Assembly: GCF_003386665.1 (NCBI RefSeq)
Contig: NZ_QTUB01000001.1
Location: 3,596,001-3,660,000, forward strand
DNA length: 64,000 nt
From: Xenorhabdus cabanillasii
GTDB taxonomy: Bacteria; Pseudomonadota; Gammaproteobacteria; Enterobacterales; Enterobacteriaceae
Direction: 5' to 3'
Positions within the stretch are counted from its first letter, which is position 1. Every line of letters begins with the position of its first letter. The notes under the pieces are model-generated. The model did not search any database, had not been told where the DNA came from, and worked only from the letters and a program-made list of their open reading frames with translations. The position numbers and the translations under genes are program-made. Shown piece by piece: positions 38,918 through 59,500 of the stretch.

Positions 38918-40591
38918 ATGCAGAATTCTCTTGACAGACTGAATCACAATGAAACAGAAAAGACGACTCCTCACGATAGTTATTCGGACACACAGGAATG
39001 GCAAGAACTATTCGACCAATTTACCACCAATATCGGTGAAAAAGCGTTGTCTGAACTGGAAGAGAAGATTGCAGATGATCCTATAGGTTATTGTTGCCGT
39101 GAGCTAAACAAACCAGTGCATGAATTAGCAGAACTGGAGAGAAAGTTCTCTTCAGTATTCATACCAGAAATGCCTGTCGATACCAAAAAATATATCCAAA
39201 ATTTGAATGAAGATGTTCTTAACCAAGTGATGCCTGTGTCATCCCCCACTTTTGTTGGTCATATGACATCAGCCCTGCCCAGACATTTACCTGCGCTTGG
39301 CAAAATATTGACTGCCCTGAACCAAAATTTAGTCAAACTGGAAACATCACATGTTCTGACCGTACTGGAGCGCCAGGTATCGGGTATGATGCACAAACTG
39401 GTATACGGTTGTGATGAAAATTTTTATAAACAATGGCTGCACAGCGGTGATTATGCTCTGGCAGCCTTCTGTTCTGGCGGAACATTGGCTAATCTGACAG
39501 CCATGTGGACATGCCGAAACCTGCTCATGCCAGCCGACGAAAATTTTGCTGGTCTCAAGCGTGAGGGACTGGCCAGAGGCTTACTTCATTACGGTTATAA
39601 TGGAGTGGCGATTTTGGTATCAGAACTAGGCCACTATTCGCTGAAAAAAGCTGTGGATGTGCTCGGACTTGGACAAGATGCACTAATCAGTGTTGATGCC
39701 GACAGGAACGGACAGATCTGCATTGATTCCCTGTACTCGCACCTGAAAAATCTGCGTCAGCGCAATATCAAGCCCATGGCAATTGTCGGAATAGCCGGAA
39801 CAACCGAGACCGGCTCAATCGATCCGCTGGATGTGCTGGCAGATATCGCCGAACGCGAGCAGTGTCACTTCCATGTTGATGCTGCCTGGGGAGGCGCGAG
39901 CTTATTGTCAGAACGCTATCGGCATTTATTCAAAGGCATTGAGCGCGCTGATACTGTGACAATTGACGCTCATAAACAAATGTACGTTCCTATGGGAACA
40001 GGCATGGTACTGTTCCGCCAGCCTACTCTGACTGATTCTATTGCCCAACATGCCAATTATATTGTACGTAAAGGTTCAAAAGATTTAGGCCGCCACACTC
40101 TGGAAGGTTCACGCAGTGCGATGTCGCTTATGTTGCACAGTAACCTGCACCTGCTTGGCCGGCAGGGTTTTGCCCAATTAATAGATAGAAGTATCGAGAA
40201 GGCCCTGCAATTTGCAGACATTATCCGCCAGCAGGAAGATTTTGAGTTAGTCAGCGAACCACAACTTTGTCTGCTTACTTACCGATATATACCGCCAATG
40301 GCATTGACGGCACTACGCAACGCCCCTGAATCTGTGCGGGAAAAACTACACGATACACTTAATGTACTGAACCAAAATATCCAGTCTATGCAGTGGACTA
40401 CCGGAAAGTTTTTTGTCTCACGCACCAGTCTCAGGCCTGTACAATGGGATCGACAACCAACAACTGTTTTGCGTGTTGTACTGGCAAATCCATTGACGAC
40501 TTTGGAAATACTTGAGTGCATGCTGGAAGATCAACGCAAACTGGCACAGCAAAGTCCGTTATGGCAAACCTTACAGAATTTAATCAATTGA
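38918..40591 (+). CDS. panP: PLP-dependent aspartate 1-decarboxylase-like protein (PanP type)
   Basis: Group II pyridoxal-phosphate decarboxylase of 557 residues. The PLP lysine is Lys353 in TIDAHKQMYVPMG; the cofactor-contacting aspartate lies in FHVDAAWGGASLL and the phosphate-binding turn in FCSGGTLANLTAMW. Length and the N-terminal extension match the PanP subfamily described as making beta-alanine from aspartate for pantothenate and CoA. A glutamate or diaminobutyrate decarboxylase role is the alternative. It sits just before the NRPS genes, so it could feed phosphopantetheine supply, but the link is only positional. GGAGAGG lies 11 nt before the ATG. Confidence 0.8.
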   Translation: MQNSLDRLNHNETEKTTPHDSYSDTQEWQELFDQFTTNIGEKALSELEEKIADDPIGYCCRELNKPVHELAELERKFSSVFIPEMPVDTKKYIQNLNEDVLNQVMPVSSPTFVGHMTSALPRHLPALGKILTALNQNLVKLETSHVLTVLERQVSGMMHKLVYGCDENFYKQWLHSGDYALAAFCSGGTLANLTAMWTCRNLLMPADENFAGLKREGLARGLLHYGYNGVAILVSELGHYSLKKAVDVLGLGQDALISVDADRNGQICIDSLYSHLKNLRQRNIKPMAIVGIAGTTETGSIDPLDVLADIAEREQCHFHVDAAWGGASLLSERYRHLFKGIERADTVTIDAHKQMYVPMGTGMVLFRQPTLTDSIAQHANYIVRKGSKDLGRHTLEGSRSAMSLMLHSNLHLLGRQGFAQLIDRSIEKALQFADIIRQQEDFELVSEPQLCLLTYRYIPPMALTALRNAPESVREKLHDTLNVLNQNIQSMQWTTGKFFVSRTSLRPVQWDRQPTTVLRVVLANPLTTLEILECMLEDQRKLAQQSPLWQTLQNLIN

Positions 40592-40611
40592 GATAACTTA
40601 ATATCTGCTTC

Positions 40612-40660
40612 ATCTTTCAAGTTGCAATTCGAACTCTATTGGGCATACACCCAATAGAGC
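40612..40660. repeat. Short ERIC-end palindrome and hairpin after panP
   Basis: TTTCAAGTTGCAATTCGAA resembles the ERIC-end arms at 31307-31341, fused without the loop. It is followed by a perfect 10-bp stem CTCTATTGGG/CCCAATAGAG (40634-40643 with 40650-40659) with a 6-nt loop. It may act as the panP transcript end, although no T-run follows. Confidence 0.5.
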
Positions 40661-41017
40661 TTCTGGGATAGTATGTATAAAAAAACAAATCGGAACAGTC
40701 ATTACAGAATTAAATGAATCTGCCGCCTAAATAATACAAAACATTATTTAACCGCTTCAGCGATTAAATAAATAATATTTAAAACCAAACCTTTTAATTC
40801 AAATAAATATTTATAATGCCAGATCACTTTCGTACTCTTTGCTGTGCAAGGAGTAACAAAGTGCAACTAACAAAGCATGTTAATGGAATGATATAGAATT
40901 GCATAAAAGTACACCTACGTTACTACCTGATTACTTAGGGAATCATTTATGCGCCTTTATTCCACAATTACAAATAAACTCTATCAATTAATGAAAAAAA
41001 TAACACACATCGGTTAA

Positions 41018-41033
41018 TGTAATATCTATTACA
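41018..41033. promoter_or_regulatory. 16-bp palindrome upstream of paxT-like gene
   Basis: TGTAATATCTATTACA is a perfect inverted repeat of 7-bp arms with a 2-bp centre. TATTACAT repeats just after it. It lies about 170 bp upstream of the exporter ATG, a likely operator. The cognate regulator is unknown. Confidence 0.45.
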
Positions 41034-41050
41034 TCCTATTACATATGAAT

Positions 41051-41066
41051 TGTGACTTTTATCACG
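41051..41066. promoter_or_regulatory. CRP-like site upstream of paxT-like gene
   Basis: TGTGACTTTTATCACG matches TGTGA-N6-TCACA at 9 of 10 conserved positions. It is 133 bp upstream of the exporter start and 18 bp after the palindrome, suggesting cAMP-CRP control of the NRPS operon. Confidence 0.45.
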
Positions 41067-41198
41067 ATTTAACCTCATTCATATTTATGTTTATAAATCT
41101 TCCTTGATATTTCACCAGAAAAAAATAACCATGTTGAGTCTCATTGGCCAGTATATATTTTTTATATTACTCATAATTTCCTATAATGGTTTATTTTT

Positions 41199-42837
41199 AT
41201 GACACTAATAGCTTATCTCTATCGTCAATCCTGGATATTGCTGTTTTTATCAACAATATTTGCATTAATCAGCGGGTTTGCTGGTGCATCAGTAGTAGGA
41301 ATGATTAGCCAGGGAATTACAGGTGCAGCTAATCTCTCAACATTTATCTGGAACTTTTTTGGTATCTGTATTCTTTTTTTTATTACTAAAACTTTATCAG
41401 AAATTCTGCTTTCACATTTAACTCAGGCAACGATTTATTCCCTGCGACTGAGTCTGAGTAATAAAATATTACGGGCACCTTTTAAGAAGCTGAACAATAT
41501 CGGGAAACATGGCCTGTTGGCTGTTCTGACCAAAGATGTCGATGTGTTTATACACTCTTTTATGTTAGCGCCAACCGTCTTTGGCAATATTACACTTATT
41601 ATCGCTTGTTTCGGCTACTTAGCCTGGATTTCATGGCAACTCTTTATCATTCTGACTATTGTCTGTCTAATCACAATGTATATCTTCTATTTTTTGGAAA
41701 AGCGCCCTATCCGCCTGATGGAAGAAATGCGTGAGCAGGTAGATAAGATATACCTCAGCTTCCAACAGCTAATCGATGGCAGCAAAGAGTTAAAACTCAA
41801 TAGCCAGAAAGGCAATGCATTTATTGACAGAGTCATTTCTCCCGGCGCGAAAAAAATTCAAAGATATCTGTATTAAAGCAAATAATAACTACGCCTGGGT
41901 ACTGAATGCCGGCTCGATAGTCTTTTATATTGTCATCGGCTTGATGATTTTTGTTGTACCTATCTGGTTACCCCAAGAGCCTTCTGATTTGATGACAGTC
42001 ACTCTGATTGTTCTATTTTTATCCGGCCCAATCAGCGAAGTGATCGGTGCAATTCCAGAATTAAGACAAGCCGAAATTTCACTACAAAAAATGAAACGAC
42101 TGGATAGTCAGTTGGAAGAATCTCTGTATATACAACAAGCTAATACCCCAAACCCATTTGCAAATGAACAACCACTATCACTTGAATTGAGAGATGTTGT
42201 TCACCACTACACTACCGATAAAGAAGATCGGGAGTTTAAGCTAGGGCCAATGAGTCTGACTATTTCCCAAGGCGAAATTATTTTTATTGTCGGTGGAAAC
42301 GGAAGCGGAAAGACAACACTTGCCATGCTGTTAGTCGGTTTGTTCGAACAAGAATCCGGCTCTATCTGGTTTAACGGTGTAAAAATGGATCAGACAAATA
42401 ATGAACATTATCGCCAATATTTTTCAGCCGTTTTCTCTAATTATCATTTATTTGATCAATTGTTAAATACCGGGGCAAATGTTACCGAAAAAGCAACCCA
42501 TTATATTGAAGCTTTAAACATGAGCCATAAAGTCAAAATCGTTAACGGACAATTTTCGACAACTGAACTTTCAGCCGGTCAGAGAAAACGCTTAGCCTTA
42601 GTGTCTGCTTATCTGGAAGATCGTCCTATTTATCTATTCGATGAATGGGCTGCGGATCAAGACCCTGTATTTAAAAGAATATTCTATACAGAATTACTGC
42701 CGGAACTAAAGGCTCGTGGTAAGACCGTTATTGTTATTAGCCATGATGATGCATATTTTGATATTGCAGAACGCATAATTAAGTTGGAAGATGGACACAT
42801 TAAAGAGATAAACACTAATAGCCATTATTCTGACTGA
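41199..42837 (+). pseudogene. paxT: Cyclic-peptide ABC exporter (PaxT-like), frameshifted in a run of seven A
   Basis: Fused transmembrane/ATPase half-transporter of the cyclic-peptide exporter family (YojI/SyrD/PvdE type). The first frame (41199-41876) holds four or so spans to VISPGAKK. The second frame (in use to 42837) continues FKDICIKANNNYAWVL with the last spans, Walker A GGNGSGKTT, signature LSAGQRKR and Walker B YLFDEWAADQDP. The switch lies in seven A at 41850-41856; six A would restore about 545 residues, the family length. The remainder is intact, so slippage, recent mutation or a base-calling error are all possible. It precedes the NRPS genes, where PAX clusters carry paxT, and would export the lipopeptide. 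Confidence 0.85.
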
Positions 42838-42893
42838 AAATGATCTAGATCAAAGACAACCTACTTATTATAAATATATCCTCGCCCATTTTG

Positions 42894-42922
42894 AGAGCCT
42901 CGTTAAACAGGCTCTTTTTTTA
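42894..42922 (+). terminator. Terminator after the exporter gene
   Basis: AGAGCCT/AGGCTCT, a 7-bp stem with an 8-nt loop, runs into seven T, about 57 bp after the stop codon. It implies that paxA has its own promoter. Confidence 0.85.
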
Positions 42923-43328
42923 TAGGATATATATTATCATTTAGATTATTATGTAATATAAAATATTCATGCCAATAACACTATTATTACCTATAACAAA
43001 ATTAGATATAAAAGTAAGGGAATATCACTATGTAAAGTTTTTTCATTTAATATATAATCTAACACCTTAAATACCATAATAAAGACAAAGTACAGCTTAT
43101 ATAAAAAATGAGATTAACTTATAACTTTCCTGTGAAATACCATTCATATCACTGTAATGGTTTTTTTTATTGCGTTGTACTTCCACCGCATTAATTTTCT
43201 GCTGGAAAATAAATTTATTGAACTTTATTTAACCAATATTTTTGGACTTAAATTCTGTTCTTATTTTTTTGTTTTATCAGTTCTCAAATTTTTGTTTTTC
43301 CATATACCCATAAAAGGGGAGCTATAAA
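42923..43328. other. AT-rich leader region of the NRPS genes
   Basis: No coding sequence. Very AT-rich and rich in A/T tracts, so intrinsically curved DNA and H-NS-type binding are plausible. The paxA promoter must be here, but I cannot single out one -35/-10 pair. The ribosome site AAAAGGGGAG is at 43312-43321. Confidence 0.5.
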
Positions 43329-46300
43329 ATGAATTATCCTGAGACATTGAAATCATTTGCTTTATCAGAAGCACAAAGCAGCCGTTGGTTTCAATACCAA
43401 ATTAACCCGGCCCAGAGGGGGCAGAATAATAGTGCGTTTTGTGCCAGAGTTAAAGGTTTAACTGCCGAGAAATTAGAAGACGCACTCAATCATCTGATAA
43501 AACGCCACCCCATGTTACGGGCTAGTTTTGGTCAATATGACGGTAAGTTAGGATACCAAATAGCAGAAAATGCCGTAATTAAGATCACAAGACATAATGC
43601 CAGGGATCTGAGTGAAGAAACACTACAACAGGTCGTCCGTAATGATTGCTGGCACGCTTTCGATCTGAATAACCCATTGCGTGTTTATGCCAGTTGGTAT
43701 CAATGTGATGATCAGGAAAGTGTCATGGTATTAACCTTTGACCACCTTGCCGTTGATGGTTGGTCTTATTGGATATTATTGGAAGAACTGGGCAAGCTCT
43801 TAACCGAACAAGAATTACCCCCTGCACCAGAACGCAGTTACCAAGACTATGTTATCTGGCAACAGCAATGGCTGAATAGTAACAATGCCAAAAAACAACA
43901 ACAATTCTGGTGCGATAACCTGAGCGGCCATTTAACAGAATTACAATTACCTGCCAGCAATAAACCGGTAATTAATCAATCTCCCTCAGCAACAGATAAA
44001 ATTACGGTTCCCGGTAAGCTCTCCGCCACACTGGCCAGAAAACTACTGGTAATGGCGGAAAAATATGGCAATAGCCTGTTTGCAATTTTTCTGGCTGCCT
44101 ATCAAATTCTGTTACATCGCTACACTGGTCAGGACGATATTTTTATCGGCTCCATCATGCCGGGGCGCAGCCGGGCTCCCTGGGGAAAATTGGTAGGTGA
44201 GTTTGTCAACCCAGTAGCCTTACGCGGCCAAATCAATGGCGAAATGACGGTACAGGAACATATCTTACAAGCAGCTAAAACTATTCGTCAGGCCATTGAG
44301 AACCAAAAATATCCTTTCCCCAAGATCCTGGAACAAATTAAGGTACAACGGCACGCAGATACTCACCCTGTTTTTCAGACGATTATGACCTTTCAACAAC
44401 CCAGATATATCAGTAACCTGGTGTCGCTTTGGATGGATCAGAGCAGCAGTACGACTGTGCATTGGGGAGGAGCAGAACTGCGATCTTTCCCATATCCTTA
44501 TTATGCCGAGATGCCTGTTCCTCTGATGGTCAATGTCATAGAAGTCGATCAACAGATTAATTGCGGTTTTCATTATGATACTAAATTGTTCGATGCTGAG
44601 TTAATCACTCAACTCATGAACAATTTTTTCAACTTGCTGACAGCAATGGCAGACGATGAGCAACAGACTATTGACAGCTTACCGTTGATGAATGAATCAG
44701 AACGCCAACGAATTCTCTATAATTTTAATGCAACTGACATCTCCTACCCGCAAAACGTTCTGCTTCACCAATTATTCGAACAACAAGTCAACTATGCACC
44801 GGCAGCAATTGCACTGATTTGTGATAACCACCAATTGACTTACGAGGAATTAAATCGTCAGGCCAATAAACTCGCACACGCTTTTGTTGCAGCCGGTATT
44901 CAGGCAGATAATCGCATCGGTCTCTGCATGGAACGTAGCCCGGAGATGGTCATCGCATTGCTAGGAATATTAAAAGCGGGGGCAGCTTATGTTCCTCTCG
45001 ATCCAGAATATCCGGCAGATCGTCTCAGGCATATTCTGACCGACAGTGAACCGGCACTTGTCCTGAGCCATCATGGGCTACAAAGTCACTTACCAGACAC
45101 TAGTGTTCCTTTGTGGATATGGGAAAGCGGAGAATTTCAGGCAACTATCACTGAGCAGCAGGAAGACAATCTCTCTATCACCGATTTGGGGCTGACATCA
45201 CGTAATTTGGCTTATGTTCTGTATACCTCAGGGTCAACAGGTTTACCTAAAGGGGTAATGAATGAGCATCGTGGTATCGTCAACCGCTTACTCTGGGCTA
45301 AAGATGAATATCAATTGAGCCCTAACGATCTCGTATTGCAGAAAACCCCATTCAGTTTCGATGTTTCAGTATGGGAGTTTTTCCTGCCTTTGCTTGCCGG
45401 TGCTCAATTAGTTATGGCACGCCCCGGAGGTCACAAAGATCCCCTTTATTTGCTGGAAGAGATTGAATCCAGAGGTATCACAACCCTGCATTTTGTTCCT
45501 TCCATGCTGCAAAGTTTCATTCATCTCACTCCGGCAGAACGTTGCCCTTCCTTACGTCAGATTTTGTGTAGTGGAGAAGCCTTACCGTATTCCCTGCAAC
45601 AACAGTGCTTGTCTCACTTCCCTCATAGTGAGCTGCATAATTTATATGGTCCGACCGAAGCCGCTATTGACGTGACTTCGTGGCGCTGTGGTTCAGAAAA
45701 ATATGTCGATTTAGTCCCAATTGGTCATCCTATCGCTAATACACAAATCTATATTCTGGATAAACTTGGCCGGCTTGTTCCTATCGGTGTGACCGGGGAG
45801 ATCCATATTGGTGGTATTGGTGTTGCCCGCGGTTACTTAAATCGCCCTGAACTAACGGCAGAACGTTTTGTTCATGATCCATTCAGTAATCGCCCGGATG
45901 CACGGATGTATAAAACGGGAGATTTGGGGCGTTGGTTACCTGATGGCAGCATTGATTATCTGGGCCGTAATGATTTTCAGGTCAAGATACGGGGAAATCG
46001 TATTGAGTTGGAAGAAATCGAAACTCGTCTGGCCCAATGCGCTGGTGTTCAGCAAGTTGTCGTTGTTGCACGTGCATATGACTCAGCAGATACAAGGCTG
46101 ATCGCTTACATCATCCCCCAATCAGGTACTACACTGAATATTCCTGAACTGAGGGAACAATTGGGCAATAGCCTGCCTGATTACATGATCCCTGGCGCAT
46201 TTGTCATGTTGGATACTTTCCCACTGACATTAAGTGGCAAATTGGATCGCCGCGCTCTACCCATTCCTGATCACCTGTCAGTGATCACACAAGAATATGC

Positions 46301-46583
46301 AGCACCACAAGGTGAAATTGAAGAACAACTGGCTGATATCTGGCAAACGATATTGAAGATAGATCGTATCGGACGTTATGACAATTTCTTTGAGCTCGGT
46401 GGTCACTCACTCTTGGTTCTGCAACTTCAATCAAGAATTAATGAAATCTTTGACGTTGATATTTCTATCCAGCAATTGTTTGCACATCCTTCTATCTGTC
46501 AGCTTGAAGAGTGCATTATCAACGCTCAATTACTGCAATTTGACGCAGATTCCCTACAAGATATTTATAAATCAATGGAATAA
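43329..46583 (+). CDS. paxA: NRPS PaxA-like, single module C-A-T (serine code)
   Basis: Initiation NRPS of 1084 residues with a C domain (1-440), an A domain (about 478-950; TSGSTGLPKG near 633) and a T domain (Ser in LGGHSLL near 1026). The N-terminal C domain fits a starter C domain that acylates the first amino acid with a fatty acid; its active-site motif is DHLAVDG (138-144), the first His replaced by Asp and the second kept. My reading of the pocket gives D-V-W-H-L-S-L-I-D-K, the classical serine code. The C-terminal tail FDADSLQDIYKSME could be a docking helix. Next gene paxB starts 26 bp on. The PAX link is by cluster layout. Confidence 0.85.
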   Translation: MNYPETLKSFALSEAQSSRWFQYQINPAQRGQNNSAFCARVKGLTAEKLEDALNHLIKRHPMLRASFGQYDGKLGYQIAENAVIKITRHNARDLSEETLQQVVRNDCWHAFDLNNPLRVYASWYQCDDQESVMVLTFDHLAVDGWSYWILLEELGKLLTEQELPPAPERSYQDYVIWQQQWLNSNNAKKQQQFWCDNLSGHLTELQLPASNKPVINQSPSATDKITVPGKLSATLARKLLVMAEKYGNSLFAIFLAAYQILLHRYTGQDDIFIGSIMPGRSRAPWGKLVGEFVNPVALRGQINGEMTVQEHILQAAKTIRQAIENQKYPFPKILEQIKVQRHADTHPVFQTIMTFQQPRYISNLVSLWMDQSSSTTVHWGGAELRSFPYPYYAEMPVPLMVNVIEVDQQINCGFHYDTKLFDAELITQLMNNFFNLLTAMADDEQQTIDSLPLMNESERQRILYNFNATDISYPQNVLLHQLFEQQVNYAPAAIALICDNHQLTYEELNRQANKLAHAFVAAGIQADNRIGLCMERSPEMVIALLGILKAGAAYVPLDPEYPADRLRHILTDSEPALVLSHHGLQSHLPDTSVPLWIWESGEFQATITEQQEDNLSITDLGLTSRNLAYVLYTSGSTGLPKGVMNEHRGIVNRLLWAKDEYQLSPNDLVLQKTPFSFDVSVWEFFLPLLAGAQLVMARPGGHKDPLYLLEEIESRGITTLHFVPSMLQSFIHLTPAERCPSLRQILCSGEALPYSLQQQCLSHFPHSELHNLYGPTEAAIDVTSWRCGSEKYVDLVPIGHPIANTQIYILDKLGRLVPIGVTGEIHIGGIGVARGYLNRPELTAERFVHDPFSNRPDARMYKTGDLGRWLPDGSIDYLGRNDFQVKIRGNRIELEEIETRLAQCAGVQQVVVVARAYDSADTRLIAYIIPQSGTTLNIPELREQLGNSLPDYMIPGAFVMLDTFPLTLSGKLDRRALPIPDHLSVITQEYAAPQGEIEEQLADIWQTILKIDRIGRYDNFFELGGHSLLVLQLQSRINEIFDVDISIQQLFAHPSICQLEECIINAQLLQFDADSLQDIYKSME

Positions 46584-46609
46584 ATCTGGCTCTCAAATGG
46601 TACTTAAAC

Positions 46610-56589
<9,980 letters not shown>

Positions 56590-56593
<4 letters not shown>

Positions 56594-59500
56594 GTAAAAA
56601 TGAACAAACACTGAATCAATTAAGGCAAGCAGTACTCCAGAAGAAACTGAAAGAACGCATTCAAAACAGTCTGACAGCAGAGAAAGATCAGATCCCTGCC
56701 AGAAATCCGCAGCAGGAAATACCATTATCCTGGGCGCAACAGCGCCTATGGTTCCTTGCACAATTAGATCCGGCGGCGCTGACAGCGTACCACATTCCGA
56801 CCGCTCTTCATCTGCAAGGTCATCTGAACAAGCCAGCCTTACAGGCCGCGCTGGATCGGATTGTCGCCCGCCATGAGATCCTGCGTACTACGATTACATC
56901 GGCTGCGCATACATCAACGACATTGACGGAAGATAAAGTTAAGGTTGAAGGGAAAGCCGGGGCGGAAAGAGCCGCCCTGCAAATCGTCCACAGTGCAGAT
57001 TATGGTTTTTCTTTAATTACCAAAGATCTCAGCCAGTTAACCAAAGATGAACAGCAGGCGACAATTCAGAGCGCCATGCAGTTTGAAGCGACTCAACCCT
57101 TTAATTTTGAAAGCGGCCCCTTAATACGGGGGCAATTATTCAAGCTCGCCGAAGCAGAAGATGAACATACCCTGCTATTAACTCAGCATCACATTATTTC
57201 GGATGGCTGGTCAGTCAACGTGTTAATGCAGGAGTTCTCCACCATTTACCAAAGTTTCTGCCACGGGATGCCTGACCCATTACCCCCACTGAAAATCCAG
57301 TATGCTGATTATACTCTCTGGCAACGGCAGAAATTACAGGGTAAAGAGCTGGAGAAACAACTGGATTATTGGCGTAACGCTCTACAAGATGCGCCGACAC
57401 TTTTGACACTTCCGACTGACAGACCCCGTCCTTCACGGCAAACCTATGCCGGAGGAGAGGCTATCGTTACGTTGTCACCTGATTTGACCGGAAAATTAAA
57501 GGCTTTCGCCCAACGTCATGGCGCTACTTTATTTATGACCCTGCTGGCAGGATGGTCAATATTACTTTCCCGCCTCAGTGGACAAGATGATGTGGTAATA
57601 GGTACTCCCGTGGCTAATCGCAAACATCGCGATCTGGAACCGCTAATCGGCTTTTTTGTCAATACCTTAGCGTTACGGGTTCAATTACAGAATAATCCCA
57701 CTGTCAGCGAATTACTGGCACATGTAAAAGCACATACTTTGCAGGCTTTTGAACATCAGGATTTTCCATTTGAACAACTGGTTGAAGCATTAAAACCGCC
57801 CCGCAGCCTGAGTTATAGTCCTATCTTTCAGGTTATGTTGTCACTGGACAATACGCCCGGACAACAGCAGTTTGAGCTGCCAGAGTTAACTATCAGTGAA
57901 CTGGATCTATCCGAAGACAGTTCACACTTCGATCTTTCATTATCACTGCATGACACCGAAAATGGGTTAATCGGTGAACTGGAATATGCCAGCGATCTGT
58001 TTGACCAGGCCACCATGAAACGTATGGCAGGTTATCTGCAAACTCTGCTGGCCGCTATGGTTAGCGATGATTCACAACGTGTGGCAGATCTTCCACTGTT
58101 GATGCCACATGAACGTACCCAATTACTGGCAGATTTCAATGCCAGAAAAGCCAATTATCCACAAGATATGTTGCTCCAACAGTTCCTTGAGCAACAGGCC
58201 GGGCATTCACCTGATGCTATTGCGTTGATTAGCGGTAAAGAACAACTCAGCTATGCCGAACTGAACCAGCGGGCTAACCAACTGGCCCATGCCCTGATTA
58301 CCGCTGGTGTGCAGCCGGACGACCGCGTGGCGATTTGTGCCGGACGTGGGCCGGATATGATTATTGGCCTGTTCGGCATCCTGAAAGCAGGTGCCGGTTA
58401 TGTACCATTAGATCCTGAATACCCCACTGAACGCCTGGCTTATATTCTGTCAGATTGTGAACCTAAGTTATTGCTGACCCAACATCATTTACAGAGCCGT
58501 TTAACGACCAAAGTACCCGTCTGGGTCATGGATGATGATGACTATCTGGATTATGTGGCACAACAGCCCGACCACAATCCTGAACCACAAAAACTGGGAT
58601 TAGAGCCACACCATCTGGCCTATATTATCTATACTTCCGGTTCCACCGGACAACCGAAAGGTGTAATGATTGAACACCGTAATGTGGTCAATTTTGTTCA
58701 TGTCCAGTGTCAAACCAATGCACTGACGCCGACGGATCGGGTACTGCAATTTACCTCGGTGGCCTTTGATACCACGGTTTCCGATATTTTTGCCACCCTG
58801 GCCGCCGGAGCAACATTAGTGCTGAGAGATGCCCATCTGCGTATCCCTGATAAAAACTTCAGCCAATTCTTGCAGGAACAAGCGATCACCGTTTCCGATT
58901 TACCCACCGCTTTCTGGCATCTGTGGGTGCAGGAAATGGCGGCAGGACGTTGTGATTTCAGCCCCTTTTTACGTCTGGTGATTGTCGGCGGGGAAAAAGC
59001 CGAACTCCGTCACTTCAATACCTGGCAATCATTAGCGGAAACCCAGTCCTGCCGCTGGATCAACTCTTACGGCCCAACGGAAACAACGGTGATTGCCACA
59101 GTATGGCAACCGGGCAGTCACTCCCCTTGCCTGACGGGCACCGTCCCCATTGGATATCCGCTCACCAATACCCGCATTTATATTCTCAATACTCAGGGGC
59201 AACCAGTACCCATCGGAGTTGCAGGTGAAATCTATATCGGCGGCTCAGGCGTCGCCCGCGGGTATCTGAACCGCCCTGACCTCACCGCTGAGCGGTTTGT
59301 GACTGATCCATTCAGTGAACAACCTGATGCCCGTATGTATAAAACCGGGGACTTAGGCCGCTGGCTGCCGGATGGCACGATTGAATATCTGGAGCGTAAT
59401 GATTTTCAGGTCAAGATCCGTGGCTTCCGCATTGAACTGGGAGAAATTGAAACACAACTGGCTAAATGTGATGGTGTCAAGGATGTCGTCGTTACCGCGC

